Shown in pieces: positions 29,852 through 40,374 of a DNA stretch of 47,369 bases (its first letter is position 1; each line of letters starts with the position of its first letter). The DNA is from Prochlorococcus sp. AG-402-K16 (GTDB lineage Bacteria > Cyanobacteriota > Cyanobacteriia > PCC-6307 > Cyanobiaceae): NCBI GenBank assembly GCA_003216795.1, contig QCIH01000009.1, positions 1 to 47,369 of the forward strand. The letters run 5' to 3'. Both the position numbers and the translations under genes were made by a program. The notes beneath the pieces are model-generated. The model was not told where the DNA came from, did not search any database, and saw nothing but the letters and a program-made list of their open reading frames with translations.

Positions 29852-30814
29852 TTAATTTTGATTGGCACTACTTATTGACCTTATTCTATAAATTGGACGA
29901 CTTTGACTTTCATGATATGTTCTAATTAAAAGTTCGCTCAATAATCCAAAGCTAAATAATTGAACCCCAGCAATTCCTAATATTAATGCAAACATTAACA
30001 ACGGACGATTTCCAATATCCTCACCCGTTATTTTTAAAACTATCAAATAAGAACTCATTAGAAGGCTAATTAAAATACTTATAATTCCAACAAAACCAAA
30101 TCCATACATTGGTCTTGTTAAAAATTTAGTAATAAACCAAACAGTTAGTAAATCCATTAAAACTCTAAAAGTTCTATCAATTCCATATTTACTAGATCCA
30201 TATTGCCTGCTTCTATGATTGACTTTAATTTCTTTGATTCTTGCACCTTCAATGTTTGCTAAAACAGGCAGAAACCTGTGAAGTTCACCGTATAAATTAA
30301 TATCATTTATTATTTCTTTCCTAAAAGCTTTTAATGAGCATCCATAGTCATGCAACTTCAAACCTGTTACATGAGCTATTAATTTATTCGCTATTTTTGA
30401 TGGTATCTTTCTATTAATTAATTTATCTTTTCTATCAAACCTCCATCCACAAATCAAATCATAGCCATTATTAATTTCTGAAATTAATGTAGGAATATCA
30501 TTTGGATCATTCTGTAAATCACCATCCAAAGTAATTATGATATCTCCTTGAGAATTATCAAAGCCAGCTGACATAGCTGCAGTTTGCCCATAATTTTTAC
30601 GAAGGGAAATTACTGACAATTCTTTAATTGTGAAAGTTAGTTGTTTTAATACTTGATGGGTATCGTCTTTAGAACCATCATTTACAACAATCAATTCAAA
30701 ATTAAATTTATGAAATGACATTACATTTACAACTTCATCCAATAAAAAACCAATACTCTCACTTTCGTTGAAAACAGGGATAATAATAGAAATTAATTGT
30801 TTTATATCTGACAT
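29852..30814 (-). CDS. GtrB/DPM1-like family 2 glycosyltransferase
   Basis: A 320-residue membrane protein. The GT2 domain has SIIIPVFNESESIG, VVNDGSKDDT, the metal-binding DGD of ITLDGDLQNDP, and GSSKYGIDR. Two C-terminal membrane helices (about residues 230-300) are typical of polyprenyl-phosphate sugar synthases such as GtrB or ArnC. They load a sugar on the lipid carrier used by membrane glycosyltransferases such as the GT39-like protein at 3.3 kb. It lies downstream of psaB but is separated by a terminator. Confidence 0.88.
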   Translation of the reverse strand: MSDIKQLISIIIPVFNESESIGFLLDEVVNVMSFHKFNFELIVVNDGSKDDTHQVLKQLTFTIKELSVISLRKNYGQTAAMSAGFDNSQGDIIITLDGDLQNDPNDIPTLISEINNGYDLICGWRFDRKDKLINRKIPSKIANKLIAHVTGLKLHDYGCSLKAFRKEIINDINLYGELHRFLPVLANIEGARIKEIKVNHRSRQYGSSKYGIDRTFRVLMDLLTVWFITKFLTRPMYGFGFVGIISILISLLMSSYLIVLKITGEDIGNRPLLMFALILGIAGVQLFSFGLLSELLIRTYHESQSRPIYRIRSISSANQN

Positions 30815-30869
30815 TTATAATTGATAATATTTATATAATTTTAACTTAATTTAGAACCTTAAAATTCAA

Positions 30870-30900
30870 CAAAAAAAAATCACCACAAATGTGGTGATTT
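30870..30900 (-). terminator. rho-independent terminator after psaB
   Basis: AAATCACCAC (30877-30886) and GTGGTGATTT (30891-30900) form a 10-bp stem with a 4-nt loop. On the minus strand the stem is followed by a run of Us (the A run at 30871-30876 and beyond on the plus strand). It lies 20 bp past the psaB stop. Confidence 0.92.
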
Positions 30901-30919
30901 AAATCATTTTAAGGAAAAT

Positions 30920-33148
30920 TTAACCAAACTTACCTGAAGTTGATGCAATAACAAATGCACCGAATGTAAGAATGTTGCCAATCGTGAAATGTGCTAGTCC
31001 AACTAATCTAGCTTGAACAATTGAGAGAGCAACTGGCTTATCTCTCCAGCCAACAAGATTAGCTATTGGAGTACGCTGATGTGCCCAAACTAATGTTTCA
31101 ATCAATTCTTGCCAGTAACCACGCCATGATATCAGGAACATGAAACCAGTTGCCCATACTAAGTGACCGAATAGGAACATCCAAGCCCAAGGAGATAAAG
31201 AGTTTACTCCGAATGGATTGTATCCGTTGATAAGTTGAGCAGAGTTTAACCAGAGATAATCTCTGAACCAACCCATTAGATAAGTGCCTGATTCATTAAA
31301 TTGAGCAACATTACCCTGCCAAATTGCTAGGTGTTTCCAATGCCAGTAGAAAGTTACCCATGCTATTAAGTTTAATGCCCAGAACATAGCTAAGTACATA
31401 GCGTCCCAAGATGAACTATCGCAAGTACCTCCACGTCCTGGTCCATCGCAAGGGAATGCATATCCTAAATCTTTCTTATCAGGAATCAGTTTCGTTCCTC
31501 TAGCATCAAGTGCACCTTTAATAAGGATTAAAGCAGTTGTATGAAGACCTAAAGCGATAGCGTGGTGGACTAAGAAGTCTGCAGGACCGATAGGTAAGAA
31601 AGCGCTTAATGCATCTTGTCTATTGATAAGATCCATCCAGTAATGATTACCTGGCAATGAATTAGCTGCGAGACTTGCTGAACTTGTAGGATCAGATAAT
31701 AAGGCATTAAAGCCGTACATCATCTTACCCTGAGCAGCTTGAACGAATTGAGCAAATACTGGCTCAATTAAAATCTGCTTTTCGGGGTTACCAAAAGCTA
31801 CAACAACGTCGTTATGAACATAAATTCCAAGGGTATGGAATCCTAGCAACATTGTTACCCAGCTAAGGTGACTTATCAAAGCTTCCTTTGTTCCAAGAAC
31901 TCTTGCTAAGACATTATCTTTATTTAATTCGGGGTCATAATCTCTTACAAAGAAAATAGCTCCGTGTGCAAATGCACCAACCATCAAGAACATTGCTATG
32001 TACTGATGATGACTATATAAAGCAGATTGTGTAGTGTAGTCCCTGGCAATAAAAGCGTAAGAAGGAAGTGCACCCATGTGTTGAGCTACAAGAGAAGTTG
32101 CTACACCAAGGGACGCTAATGCTAATCCAAGTTGGAAATGTAATGAATTATTTACAGTTTCATATATTCCATCGTGGTTAATTCCAAAACTACCTTTATG
32201 AGGATCATTAGGGTGTCTTGTATTATGGGCTTCTGTAATTTCTTTGAGGCTATGACCAATACCAAAAGTATTTCTATACATATGACCAGCAATTACAAAA
32301 ACTGTTCCAATCGCAATATGGTGATGCGCAATATCGGTAAGCCATAATGCTTCACTTTGAGGATGAAGACCACCTAAGAAAGTAAAGATTGCTGTTCCAG
32401 CTCCTTCAGCTGTTCCAAATACTTGATCTAGAGAATCAGGATTTTGGGCATAAGCTCCCCAGTTTAAAGTAAAGAAAGGAGCTAATCCTGCAGGGTGAGG
32501 AAGCACTGTTAACCAGTTATCCCAACCTACATGCTGACCTCTTGATTCAGGTATAGCAACATGAACTAAATGGCCTGTCCAAGCAATACTACTAAAACCA
32601 AATAAAACTGCTAAATGATGATTTAATCTTGACTCTGCATTTTTGAACCAAGCTAAAGAAGGTCTGAATTTTGGCTGTAAGTGTAACCAACCAGCAAATA
32701 GAGTCCAACAAGCCAAAATACTCATGAATATTGAAGCTTGGAAGAGTTGCTCGTTAGTTCTCATTCCAATTGTGTACCACCAATGGTAGAGACCTGAATA
32801 AGCTATGTTTACTGGACCGCTTGCTCCAGCTTGTGTCATTGCTTCTGTTATGCCAGAACCAAAATGAGGGTCCCAAATAGCATGAGCTATAGGGCGGACA
32901 TGAGTTGGATCTAGTACAAATTGCTCAAAATTACCTTGCCAAGCAATATGAAATAAGTTACCGGCTACCCAGAGAGCAATTATTGCTAGATGTCCAAAAT
33001 GTGTAGAGAATAGCTTCTGATAAAGTTTTTCTTCGGTCATACCGTCATGACTTTCAAAGTCATGAGCGGTAGCTATTCCGTACCATATTCGTCGGGTTGT
33101 GGGGTCCTGAGCTAGACCCTGGTTAAATGATGGAAATTTTGTTGCCAT
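30920..33148 (-). CDS. psaB: photosystem I P700 apoprotein A2
   Basis: A 742-residue core subunit with 11 membrane helices that binds P700, the electron carriers A0/A1 and half of the Fx cluster. The Fx loop [18 protein letters not shown] carries both cysteines. It begins [20 protein letters not shown] as expected. It is co-transcribed with psaA (27-bp spacer) and followed by a strong terminator. Confidence 0.99.
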   Translation of the reverse strand: MATKFPSFNQGLAQDPTTRRIWYGIATAHDFESHDGMTEEKLYQKLFSTHFGHLAIIALWVAGNLFHIAWQGNFEQFVLDPTHVRPIAHAIWDPHFGSGITEAMTQAGASGPVNIAYSGLYHWWYTIGMRTNEQLFQASIFMSILACWTLFAGWLHLQPKFRPSLAWFKNAESRLNHHLAVLFGFSSIAWTGHLVHVAIPESRGQHVGWDNWLTVLPHPAGLAPFFTLNWGAYAQNPDSLDQVFGTAEGAGTAIFTFLGGLHPQSEALWLTDIAHHHIAIGTVFVIAGHMYRNTFGIGHSLKEITEAHNTRHPNDPHKGSFGINHDGIYETVNNSLHFQLGLALASLGVATSLVAQHMGALPSYAFIARDYTTQSALYSHHQYIAMFLMVGAFAHGAIFFVRDYDPELNKDNVLARVLGTKEALISHLSWVTMLLGFHTLGIYVHNDVVVAFGNPEKQILIEPVFAQFVQAAQGKMMYGFNALLSDPTSSASLAANSLPGNHYWMDLINRQDALSAFLPIGPADFLVHHAIALGLHTTALILIKGALDARGTKLIPDKKDLGYAFPCDGPGRGGTCDSSSWDAMYLAMFWALNLIAWVTFYWHWKHLAIWQGNVAQFNESGTYLMGWFRDYLWLNSAQLINGYNPFGVNSLSPWAWMFLFGHLVWATGFMFLISWRGYWQELIETLVWAHQRTPIANLVGWRDKPVALSIVQARLVGLAHFTIGNILTFGAFVIASTSGKFG

Positions 33149-33175
33149 TGAATTAAAAAGGTGAAGTTCAGGTTA

Positions 33176-35479
33176 TTAGCCCAGCCCGAAAAGGCGCGCA
33201 TGGAAGAAGGCCCATGTGGTAGCTATACCACCTACAAGGAAGTGTGTAACACCTACTGCACGTCCCTGAGTAATAGATAGAGCTCGAGGTTGAATGGTTG
33301 GTGCAACCTTTAGTTTATTGTGTGCCCAAACAATTGATTCGAACAATTCTTGCCAATATCCTCTTCCGCTGAAGAGGAACATTAAACTGAACGCCCATAT
33401 AAAGTGAGCTCCCAAAAACATCAAACCGTACATGCTTATTGATTGACCATAGCTTGTTAATACTTGAGAAGCTTGAGCCCAGAGGAAATCTCTTAACCAA
33501 CCATTGATAGTAATTGAACTTTGTGCAAAATTACCACCAGTAAGTCCCCAAACATCACTTTGCATTTTCCAAGAGAAGTGGAAAATAACTATTGATAAAC
33601 AGTTATACATCCAGAAGAGAGCTAAGAAAACGTGATCCCATGAAGAAACTTGACATGTACCACCTCTTCCAGGACCATCACAAGGGAATCTAAATCCTAA
33701 AGAAGCTTTGTCAGGAATCAACCTTGAACTTCTTGCATAAAGAACTCCTTTGAGAAGAATCAAAACAGTTACATGGATTTGGAAAGCATGAATATGATGA
33801 ATCATTAAATCAGCTGTCCCTAGTGGAATTGGAGCTATTGCAACCTTTCCACCAACTTCTACTAAACTTCCATTAAAGACTTCACTTAAAGCTTTGTGAG
33901 GTAAAGCTTCTGCAGTACCTGCTAAAAGGGAAGTCCCAACAGCAGATGCTTGAATACTCTGTACCCATTGAGCAAAAATTGGCTGTAGTTGGATAGCAGA
34001 ATCACTAAACATATCTTGGGGTCTACCCAAAGCTCTCATAGTATCGTTGTGAATATAGAGTCCAAAACTATGGAATCCTAACCACATACAAACCCAGTTC
34101 AAGTGACTGATTAAAGCATCTCTTGCCTTAAGAATTCTGTCTAATACATTATCAATATGTTTTGCTGGATCGTAATCTCTAACCATTGCAATTCCAGCAT
34201 GCGCACCTGCTCCTACTATGAATAATCCACCTATCCACATGTGATGGGTAAATAATCCAAGAACTGTCATGTAGTCAGTAGCTATATAAGGATATGGAGG
34301 CATCGCATACATGTGATGAGATACAAGTATGCTTATTGATCCAAGCATCGCTAGGTTTATTGATAGCTGAGCATGTCTACTTTCTGCCATGAACTCAAAA
34401 AGACCTTGATGACCTTTAGGGGCAGGGAATAATATTGGGTCTCCTTGTTGTGAATCTAATATTTCTTTCATACTATGGCCAATACCGTAGTTGGTTCTGT
34501 ACATATGACCACCTATTATCGCTATTACACCAAAAGCTAAATGATGATGTGAAACATCAGTCATCCACAAGCTTCCTGTCACAGGGTTAAGTCCACCTTT
34601 GAAAGTAAGGAAGTCTGAGAAAGCTAACCAATTTAAACTAAAGAAATTACCTGTACCGCTTGCTAATCCTGGAAATATCTGACCGATAATTTGTGGATCG
34701 CAGAGTTGATGCGGCATAGGCATATCTGCAATAGTTGCTATTTCTTTTCCATTGATAACTAAAGGAGAGCCTGCATCAATTGCATCTAATAAAGCTGCAG
34801 TAGGAGCTCCGATATGAATACAATGGCCAGCCCATGCTAAAGATCCTAAACCTACTAAACCAGCTATATGGTGGTTCAGCATAGACTCAATATCTTGAAA
34901 CCACTCCATTTTTGGAGCTGCTTTGTGGTAATGAAAAATTCCAGCATGAAGCATAAGCGCCGCCATTACTACAGCACCTATTGCTAAAGCCATAAGTTCA
35001 CTCTCATTAGTGATTCCCCATGCTCTCCACATGTGGAATATTCCTGAACTAATTTGAATACCGTTGTAGTTAGCACCAAGGTCAGCATTAAGCATTTCTT
35101 GACCAACGATTGCCCATACTTGCTGAGCTCCTGGTTTAACATGAGTTGGATCAGCTAACCAACCTGAGTAATTAGAAAATCTTGCTCCATGGAAAAATGC
35201 AGCGCTCATCCATATAAAAATGACTGCAAGATGTCCAAAATGAGCTGAAAAGATTTTTCTTGTTGCTTCTTCAGCATCGCCTGTATGCACATCAAAATCA
35301 TGTGCATCAGCATGCAAATTCCAGATCCAAGTTGTAGTTTTCGGACCTTTGGATAATTTACTTGACCAGAATCCTGGCTTATCTAATTTGGCAAAATCAA
35401 TAGGTCTTGGATCGGCCTTGACAGGATCTTCCAAAACTTTTTTGTTTTTTTCTCCACTTTCTGGTGGGCTGATGGTCAT
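33176..35479 (-). CDS. psaA: photosystem I P700 apoprotein A1
   Basis: A 767-residue partner of PsaB. The Fx loop [19 protein letters not shown] has both cluster cysteines. Many membrane helices with conserved His ligands for chlorophyll are visible (for example SHHHLAFG and HHMYAMPP). It starts [19 protein letters not shown]. It is the first gene of the psaAB operon, with a 334-bp upstream region that holds its promoter. Confidence 0.99.
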   Translation of the reverse strand: MTISPPESGEKNKKVLEDPVKADPRPIDFAKLDKPGFWSSKLSKGPKTTTWIWNLHADAHDFDVHTGDAEEATRKIFSAHFGHLAVIFIWMSAAFFHGARFSNYSGWLADPTHVKPGAQQVWAIVGQEMLNADLGANYNGIQISSGIFHMWRAWGITNESELMALAIGAVVMAALMLHAGIFHYHKAAPKMEWFQDIESMLNHHIAGLVGLGSLAWAGHCIHIGAPTAALLDAIDAGSPLVINGKEIATIADMPMPHQLCDPQIIGQIFPGLASGTGNFFSLNWLAFSDFLTFKGGLNPVTGSLWMTDVSHHHLAFGVIAIIGGHMYRTNYGIGHSMKEILDSQQGDPILFPAPKGHQGLFEFMAESRHAQLSINLAMLGSISILVSHHMYAMPPYPYIATDYMTVLGLFTHHMWIGGLFIVGAGAHAGIAMVRDYDPAKHIDNVLDRILKARDALISHLNWVCMWLGFHSFGLYIHNDTMRALGRPQDMFSDSAIQLQPIFAQWVQSIQASAVGTSLLAGTAEALPHKALSEVFNGSLVEVGGKVAIAPIPLGTADLMIHHIHAFQIHVTVLILLKGVLYARSSRLIPDKASLGFRFPCDGPGRGGTCQVSSWDHVFLALFWMYNCLSIVIFHFSWKMQSDVWGLTGGNFAQSSITINGWLRDFLWAQASQVLTSYGQSISMYGLMFLGAHFIWAFSLMFLFSGRGYWQELFESIVWAHNKLKVAPTIQPRALSITQGRAVGVTHFLVGGIATTWAFFHARLFGLG

Positions 35480-35813
35480 CTAGCACCTCGAAAATAATTG
35501 ACATTAAAGCCGATTGATCGGATCTTGAACTTATTTTTAATGATAATGTTCAAGAAAACGAATCCTTCGGAACTTTAGATATTCGTTTCAAAAATAATAA
35601 GGCAAAGATTCTTTCGTTATGCATTAACGTAACAAATGTTCTAATGATTGTTACTATATGAATATTTTGTTAAATTCTAGTCTATGACTAAATTATGAGT
35701 ATTTTTACTCAAAATTTATTTAAATTTCTTAAATTTTTTTTTATATTTCAAAGAAAATTTTTTAAATCCAGCGACAGGATATAATTTCAAAGTTACTATA
35801 AATAGTTTCTAAT
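35480..35813. promoter_or_regulatory. psaAB upstream region with inverted repeat
   Basis: No gene is seen between the divergent psaA and cobalamin genes. CTTGAAC (35524-35530) and GTTCAAG (35548-35554) make a 7-bp inverted repeat 45-75 bp before the psaA start, in its leader or promoter. The rest is highly A+T-rich toward the cobalamin gene. Exact promoter boxes could not be assigned. Confidence 0.4.
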
Positions 35814-37616
35814 TTGAAAGGCATTGCGATAGGTCTATCTAATAATTCAAAAGAAATTTTAAAAAGGCTTAAAAAAACCGAATTTGTCAAAGACATATAT
35901 ATTGCGGGTTCTTTAAAAGAGAATGGAAAGGAAAATGAATTTATTCAAGTACAAAAACCTAGAGAAATATTACTAAAAAAATGGCCGAAGATAGATTTAA
36001 TAATTTTTATAGGCTCAATTGCTGCATCAATACGCATAATAAATCCATTTTTAACCACTAAAGATCAAGATCCAGGAGTAATAGTTATAGATAACAAATG
36101 TTCCAAGATAGTTCCATTAATTGGCTTACATCAGTCAAATACGCAAAATATTTCATGTCAAATTGCTAATTTACTTGGTGGCGAAATTATAGAAACTAAT
36201 AATTCCAATGATCAAAGCCTCTTAAATCTTGATGCATTTGGAAATCAATGGGGGTGGAAAAGATTTGGCAAAATAAACGATTGGTCAAAACTAGTAATTA
36301 AACAAGCTAAAAATGAAGAAATATTTTGCAAACAATTATCTGGTAATAGCTTATGGAAAACTTCAGAATCAGCTGAGATTATTAATCAAATTGATAAAAA
36401 AGAAACTGAAAAACCAGATTCAACATTTCATGTGAGTATATTCGAAAATCATGGAACAACTTGGCACCCGCCTGTATTATGGATTGGTATTGGATGTGAG
36501 AGAAATACAAGCAAAGAATTAATAGCAAATTCTTTAAATAATATTTTTGAGTCAGGAAATTTATCGCAACAATCAATTGCGGGATTTGCAACTATAGATA
36601 TAAAAAAAGATGAGAAAGGAATTTTAGAACTTTCTGAAGAAAAAAACTTGCCTATAAAGTTTTTTAGTAAAAAAGATCTTTCAACAATAATTGTTCCAAA
36701 TCCATCAAATGTCGTGCAAAAGGAAATTGGTACACCTTCCGTAGCAGAAGCCTCTTGCTTACTCGCAGCGGGAGAAGAATCAAAATTATTAGAAGAAAAA
36801 AGAATTTTCAAAAATCAATCTGGGGCAGTAACTATCGCTGTAGCAGAATCAAAAAATCAATATAATCCAACACATGGTGAGATCCATATTATTGGAAGTG
36901 GGCCCGGTGATATCTCCTTCCTAACCAATAATGCAAGAAAAGCACTTTCAAGATGTACTGTTTGGATTGGATACAAAATGTATTTAGATTTAATAAAACC
37001 CTTAAAAAGGAATGATCAGGTTTTAATTGAAAGTAAACTTACTGAGGAAAAAGAGAGATGCAGTAAAGCAATTAAACTAGCTGAAGAAGGAATAAAAGTG
37101 GCTTTAATTTCTTCAGGTGAATCTGGATTTTATGGAATGGCAGGTTTACTTTTAGAATTACTACAAAAAATCAAAAAAGAATATAGACCTTACTTTGAAG
37201 TACATCCAGGTATAAGTAGTGTTCAATTGGCTGCTGCAATTAGTGGCGCACCACTAATGAATGACTTTTGTTCAGTAAGCTTAAGCGATAAATTAACTCC
37301 GTGGTCTTTAATAGAAAAAAGAATTAAAGGAGCTCTTGTGGGCGACTTTGTAATAGCTTTATTTAATCCTCAATCCATTGAGAGAAATTGGCAGCTTAAA
37401 AGTGTAATAGATATATGTTTACAATCTAGGCATGGTGATACTCCAGTTTTATTAGCTAGACAAGTAGGGAGAGAAAATCAAACCAAAAAATTTTTTACTT
37501 TAAATACCATTCCTTTTAAAGAGATTGATATGTTATCAATCATTATTATTGGCAATTCTCAAACAACCTTAGTTGACGAAATATTTCTCACTCCCAGAGG
37601 ATATTTACAAAATTAA
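35814..37616 (+). CDS. CbiG-CobJ fusion, cobalamin ring biosynthesis
   Basis: A 600-residue fusion. The N-terminal 350 residues are CbiG-like: an N-terminal part (IDLIIFIGSIAASIRII) and a C-terminal part (LWIGIGCERNTS, GTPSVAEASCLLAAG). The C-terminal 240 residues are precorrin-3B C17-methyltransferase (CobJ/CbiH): IHIIGSGPGDISFLT, LISSGESGFYGMAG, VHPGISSVQLAAA. Together they open the delta-lactone and contract the corrin ring. The start is TTG (KGIAIGLSNN); an in-frame stop at 35799 leaves little choice. Fusions of this kind are known in cyanobacteria. Confidence 0.9.
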   Translation: MKGIAIGLSNNSKEILKRLKKTEFVKDIYIAGSLKENGKENEFIQVQKPREILLKKWPKIDLIIFIGSIAASIRIINPFLTTKDQDPGVIVIDNKCSKIVPLIGLHQSNTQNISCQIANLLGGEIIETNNSNDQSLLNLDAFGNQWGWKRFGKINDWSKLVIKQAKNEEIFCKQLSGNSLWKTSESAEIINQIDKKETEKPDSTFHVSIFENHGTTWHPPVLWIGIGCERNTSKELIANSLNNIFESGNLSQQSIAGFATIDIKKDEKGILELSEEKNLPIKFFSKKDLSTIIVPNPSNVVQKEIGTPSVAEASCLLAAGEESKLLEEKRIFKNQSGAVTIAVAESKNQYNPTHGEIHIIGSGPGDISFLTNNARKALSRCTVWIGYKMYLDLIKPLKRNDQVLIESKLTEEKERCSKAIKLAEEGIKVALISSGESGFYGMAGLLLELLQKIKKEYRPYFEVHPGISSVQLAAAISGAPLMNDFCSVSLSDKLTPWSLIEKRIKGALVGDFVIALFNPQSIERNWQLKSVIDICLQSRHGDTPVLLARQVGRENQTKKFFTLNTIPFKEIDMLSIIIIGNSQTTLVDEIFLTPRGYLQN

Positions 37617-37713
37617 GTTTCGCTAATCCATAATTTTTATAAATAGAATGTTTTTCTTTGCTTTTTCTTTATAAGAATACTAATCTTTTATAATAATGAT
37701 GTAAGAAAATTAA

Positions 37714-38502
37714 TTGAAAAATATTGGTTTAATTTTGTTTGACATTGATGGGGTAATCCGCAGCGTAGAGAATAGTTACAGACTTTCATTAAAAAAAACT
37801 GTCTACAAATTTACCGGATGGGAGCCAAGTTATATAGATATTGATAATGCCAAAAATGAAGGGATCTGGAATAATGACTGGGATTTAAGTTTAGAACTTA
37901 TAAAAAGATGTATAAAAAAAGAAAACTTAAACCTTAAAATTCCTCCAAGAGAGGAGATAGTAAAATGTTTTGAAAAGTTTTACTTTGGTGGAGATCCAAA
38001 TAAAGATAGTAAATACTGGTCGGGTTACATAACAAATGAGGAGTTATTAGTTGATAAAAAGTTTTTTGATTTAATTCAAGATAATGGAATAATCTGGGGT
38101 TTTGTTAGTGGTGCAGAGTCTGCTTCTGCAAAATTTGTTTTAGAAAAAAGACTTGGACTAAAATCACCACCATTAATATCTATGGGAGATGCCCCTGATA
38201 AGCCTGATCCTAAAGGTTTTATTAACTTATCAAAAAAGCTTATTGGAGATAAAATTGGTGAATCAAATATTCCCATTGCATATGTAGGAGATACTATTGC
38301 AGATATAAATACAGTTATAAACGCTAGAAAGGAAATACCATCTCAAAAATTCATAAGTATCGGAATAGCTCCCCCTCATTTACATTTAGATTCTCGATTA
38401 AAAGAACGTAATTCTTACGAAATAAATCTTAGAAATGCAGGCGCTGACTTGATTTTAAATTCTATTTATGACCTAGAAGATATTGATCTTGACTTGTTTT
38501 AA
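37714..38502 (+). CDS. HAD superfamily subfamily IA hydrolase
   Basis: A 262-residue protein with the HAD nucleophile motif FDIDGVIRS (DxD) near the start, a helical cap, GFVSGAES (motif II Ser) and a lysine followed by DAPDKPDPKGF. Motif IV is YVGDTIADI. It resembles the cyanobacterial HAD-IA group described as TIGR01548; the substrate is unknown. The start is TTG. It is the last core gene before the integrated element, whose left end lies 36 bp past the stop. Confidence 0.82.
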   Translation: MKNIGLILFDIDGVIRSVENSYRLSLKKTVYKFTGWEPSYIDIDNAKNEGIWNNDWDLSLELIKRCIKKENLNLKIPPREEIVKCFEKFYFGGDPNKDSKYWSGYITNEELLVDKKFFDLIQDNGIIWGFVSGAESASAKFVLEKRLGLKSPPLISMGDAPDKPDPKGFINLSKKLIGDKIGESNIPIAYVGDTIADINTVINARKEIPSQKFISIGIAPPHLHLDSRLKERNSYEINLRNAGADLILNSIYDLEDIDLDLF

Positions 38503-38537
38503 AACAAATATTAATTAAAAATTTTCTAAATAAATCA

Positions 38538-38552
38538 CGGAGAGGGAGCGAT
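38538..38552. other. left att copy
   Basis: CGGAGAGGGAGCGAT matches the tRNA-Ser acceptor-end sequence at 46844-46858 (CGGAGAGGGAGGGAT) at 14 of 15 positions. It is the expected remnant of the displaced tRNA 3' end. Confidence 0.75.
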
Positions 38553-38572
38553 ATTGACGATAAAAATATAGG

Positions 38573-38598
38573 ACTTATGGAAACTTATAGGAACTTAT
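38573..38598. repeat. three ACTTAT motifs phased at 10 bp
   Basis: ACTTAT occurs at 38573, 38583 and 38593, exactly one helical turn apart, between the att copy and the paired CGCCACACC repeats. Such phasing is typical for cooperative binding of an excisionase or regulator; the AlpA-like protein at 38879 is the obvious candidate. Confidence 0.65.
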
Positions 38599-38620
38599 AA
38601 ATACTAACTTTAGTTGTGGA

Positions 38621-38650
38621 TATGGTCTTCGCCACACCATTCGCCACACC
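38621..38650. repeat. left-end paired repeats, candidate integrase arm sites
   Basis: GCCACACC occurs at 38631 and 38643, 12 bp apart. TATGGTCTTC (38621-38630) directly precedes them and recurs inverted at the right end (46759-46768). Matching pairs at both ends fit arm-type binding sites of a tyrosine integrase. Confidence 0.7.
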
Positions 38651-38715
38651 AAAAATGAACCTTAAAGATCATCATTTTGACAACTACTTTTTTCAGTATA
38701 ATTCGCTGAGATTAG

Positions 38716-38744
38716 TTGACACGACTGAAGTTACGTGCTATAAT
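38716..38744 (+). promoter_or_regulatory. consensus sigma-70 promoter of the AlpA/integrase operon
   Basis: TTGACA (38716-38721) and TATAAT (38739-38744) are both exact consensus, with a 17-bp spacer and an extended TGC before the -10. Transcription would start near 38751, giving a leader of about 130 nt before the ATG at 38879. Confidence 0.88.
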
Positions 38745-38774
38745 ACTAGCATAAGGAAAGGGAGATTTGACCCC

Positions 38775-38866
38775 CTAAGAAGCGACTTTTTCTTAGTGCA
38801 GAAGACAGTTAATATCACGGGAAACGGAGCTCAGTTTTCATACCTATAGTTTTTATTTTTTTTATT
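38775..38866 (+). promoter_or_regulatory. structured leader with hairpin and U-rich tract
   Basis: CTAAGAA (38775-38781) and TTCTTAG (38790-38796) form a 7-bp hairpin with an 8-nt loop. Further on a weak GAAAC/GTTTTC pairing is followed by a U-rich stretch at 38850-38866, just before the ribosome-binding site AGGAGAAA. This could attenuate or tune AlpA/integrase expression. Confidence 0.45.
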
Positions 38867-38878
38867 AGGAGAAATTCA

Positions 38879-39097
38879 ATGTCTACGGACAATTACTTCT
38901 TGAGGATGCCTCAAATACTTGAAATGACTGGCGTACAAGCCAAGTCAACAATATACAAATGGGTAAATGAAGGAAAGTTTCCTGCACCCATAAAACTCTC
39001 ACCACGACTATCAGTCTGGAAAAGAACTGATGTAGAGGAATGGTGTGAGGTTAGAGCAACTGGAAAGGTTTGGAGGGCAAAATGTCTAACAAAATAA
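38879..39097 (+). CDS. AlpA-like helix-turn-helix excisionase/regulator
   Basis: A 72-residue protein: LRMPQILEMTGVQAKSTIYK, WVNEGKFPAP, IKLSPRLSVWKRTDVEEWCE. This is the AlpA/MerR-type winged helix-turn-helix of phage and island regulators, which bind att DNA as excisionases or switch integrase expression. A strong AGGAG precedes the ATG by seven bases. The last 16 bp overlap the preferred integrase start, so the two are coupled. Binding to the phased ACTTAT motifs is a guess. Confidence 0.88.
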   Translation: MSTDNYFLRMPQILEMTGVQAKSTIYKWVNEGKFPAPIKLSPRLSVWKRTDVEEWCEVRATGKVWRAKCLTK

Positions 39098-40374
39098 ACC
39101 ATCCAGATAAAATCACCCTGCCTTACTTACAAAAGTTTGAGCCAAGAGATAGAAGAATAAGAATATCTCTGGGTAATGATCTGTACTGCATTGTCAGGGC
39201 TAAAGATGATAGTGGAAGCAAATCCTATGTTGGGAAGATGCGTCACCCCATCACAAAAAAATGGACAGAAAAAACAATAGGCAAAGTCCAACTTGAAAAA
39301 GGTGATGGTGGTTTAACTCCAGAAGCGGCTAAAAGAGAATGGTTGCAGATTAAACATCAATCAAAAGAGAACAAATGTCATCCGAACAAATTAAGGAAAG
39401 ACCAAGAGGTTAAAAGTCTTATTGAAGTTAAAGATGAATTGTTCACTATTCTCAAAACCAAAATCAAGGCTTCAACAATTAGAGAGTATGAAAGACAATT
39501 CAAGTTCAACATTCTTCCTCTACTTGATGGAGATGCACCTATCAATTCTTATACAACTGATAGTGGGGCAGGAATTATAGATGATGTACTCATCAAAATT
39601 AGAGGCGGAAATGATGGTACAAAAAACGAATTGGAGAGAAAGTGCAGAGGTTTGTTGCATAGGACATTCAACTACGCTCAATCAAAAAGATGGATAAAGT
39701 TTAATCCAGTTATTACTAATCGTGATTTATTACCAACTCACAAAACAACCCATCATCCAAAGTTGGATTGGGATGAGGTGCCATCTTTCATAGACAAGAT
39801 AGAAACGTTTGGTTGGAACAGCCCACCTCAACAGGTTTTATGTACAAAATTTATTCTACTTACAGGATTAAGAGCGGGTGCATCAGTAAGGTTGAAATGG
39901 AAATGGGTTGATTTTGATAAAAAAGTAATCTCTATTCCAGGCTCTACTTCAGGACTTAAAAGAAACAGGTTTAAGAATGATGATAGACCGCATTTAATTC
40001 CTCTAACTGAGGATATTGAACAATTACTTCAGAGCGCAGAGAAGTGGAAATTAAATGAGGAATATGTGTTTGCGCCAATCACTCATAGTAGATACCCACA
40101 TTTAGACCCACAGTCTCCTAATAATTTCATTAGGGCTTTGGGAATAAAGAATAAAGAAGGCAGAACAGTAGTGGCACATGGTTGGAGAGGAACATTCTGT
40201 ACTGAAGGTATCAATGTTATCAAAGCTGAATTAGATGTCATCAAAAAACAGATGGGGCATCTACCTAAAGGAAAGGTCAATAATGCTTATGACAAATCTG
40301 AACGCCTTGAAGAGAGAAGAGATTTTCTAACCAAGTGGGGCAATGAACTAACAAAATTAGGGCTTAAATTATGA
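39082..40374 (+). CDS. tyrosine integrase of the element
   Basis: A 430-residue integrase. From the ATG at 39082 the catalytic residues are R264 (TGLRAGASVRL), H366 and R369 (HGWR), H393 (MGHL) and the nucleophile Y403 (NNAYDKSE). A lysine-bearing beta turn lies around GSTSGLKRNRFK. The N-terminal half has the core-binding helices (STIREYERQFKFNILPLL). The set is complete, so it is probably active. I chose ATG 39082 because GGAGGG ends four bases before it; a TTG at 39070 would add four residues. The protein looks less A+T-rich than nearby core genes by eye. Confidence 0.92.
   Translation: MSNKINHPDKITLPYLQKFEPRDRRIRISLGNDLYCIVRAKDDSGSKSYVGKMRHPITKKWTEKTIGKVQLEKGDGGLTPEAAKREWLQIKHQSKENKCHPNKLRKDQEVKSLIEVKDELFTILKTKIKASTIREYERQFKFNILPLLDGDAPINSYTTDSGAGIIDDVLIKIRGGNDGTKNELERKCRGLLHRTFNYAQSKRWIKFNPVITNRDLLPTHKTTHHPKLDWDEVPSFIDKIETFGWNSPPQQVLCTKFILLTGLRAGASVRLKWKWVDFDKKVISIPGSTSGLKRNRFKNDDRPHLIPLTEDIEQLLQSAEKWKLNEEYVFAPITHSRYPHLDPQSPNNFIRALGIKNKEGRTVVAHGWRGTFCTEGINVIKAELDVIKKQMGHLPKGKVNNAYDKSERLEERRDFLTKWGNELTKLGLKL

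Larger units (their letters stand above)
38503..38881. promoter_or_regulatory. left end control region of the element
   Basis: No convincing gene is present; an open frame at 38616-38849 crosses repeats, a promoter and a hairpin. In order it holds the left att copy, three phased ACTTAT motifs, two CGCCACACC repeats, a consensus promoter, a hairpin and a U-rich stretch before the AlpA-like gene. Confidence 0.7.

Noticed and set aside
38616..38849. 77-codon open frame at the left end of the element
   Set aside because: It runs through the paired repeats, the consensus promoter and the leader hairpin, and its sequence does not look like a protein.
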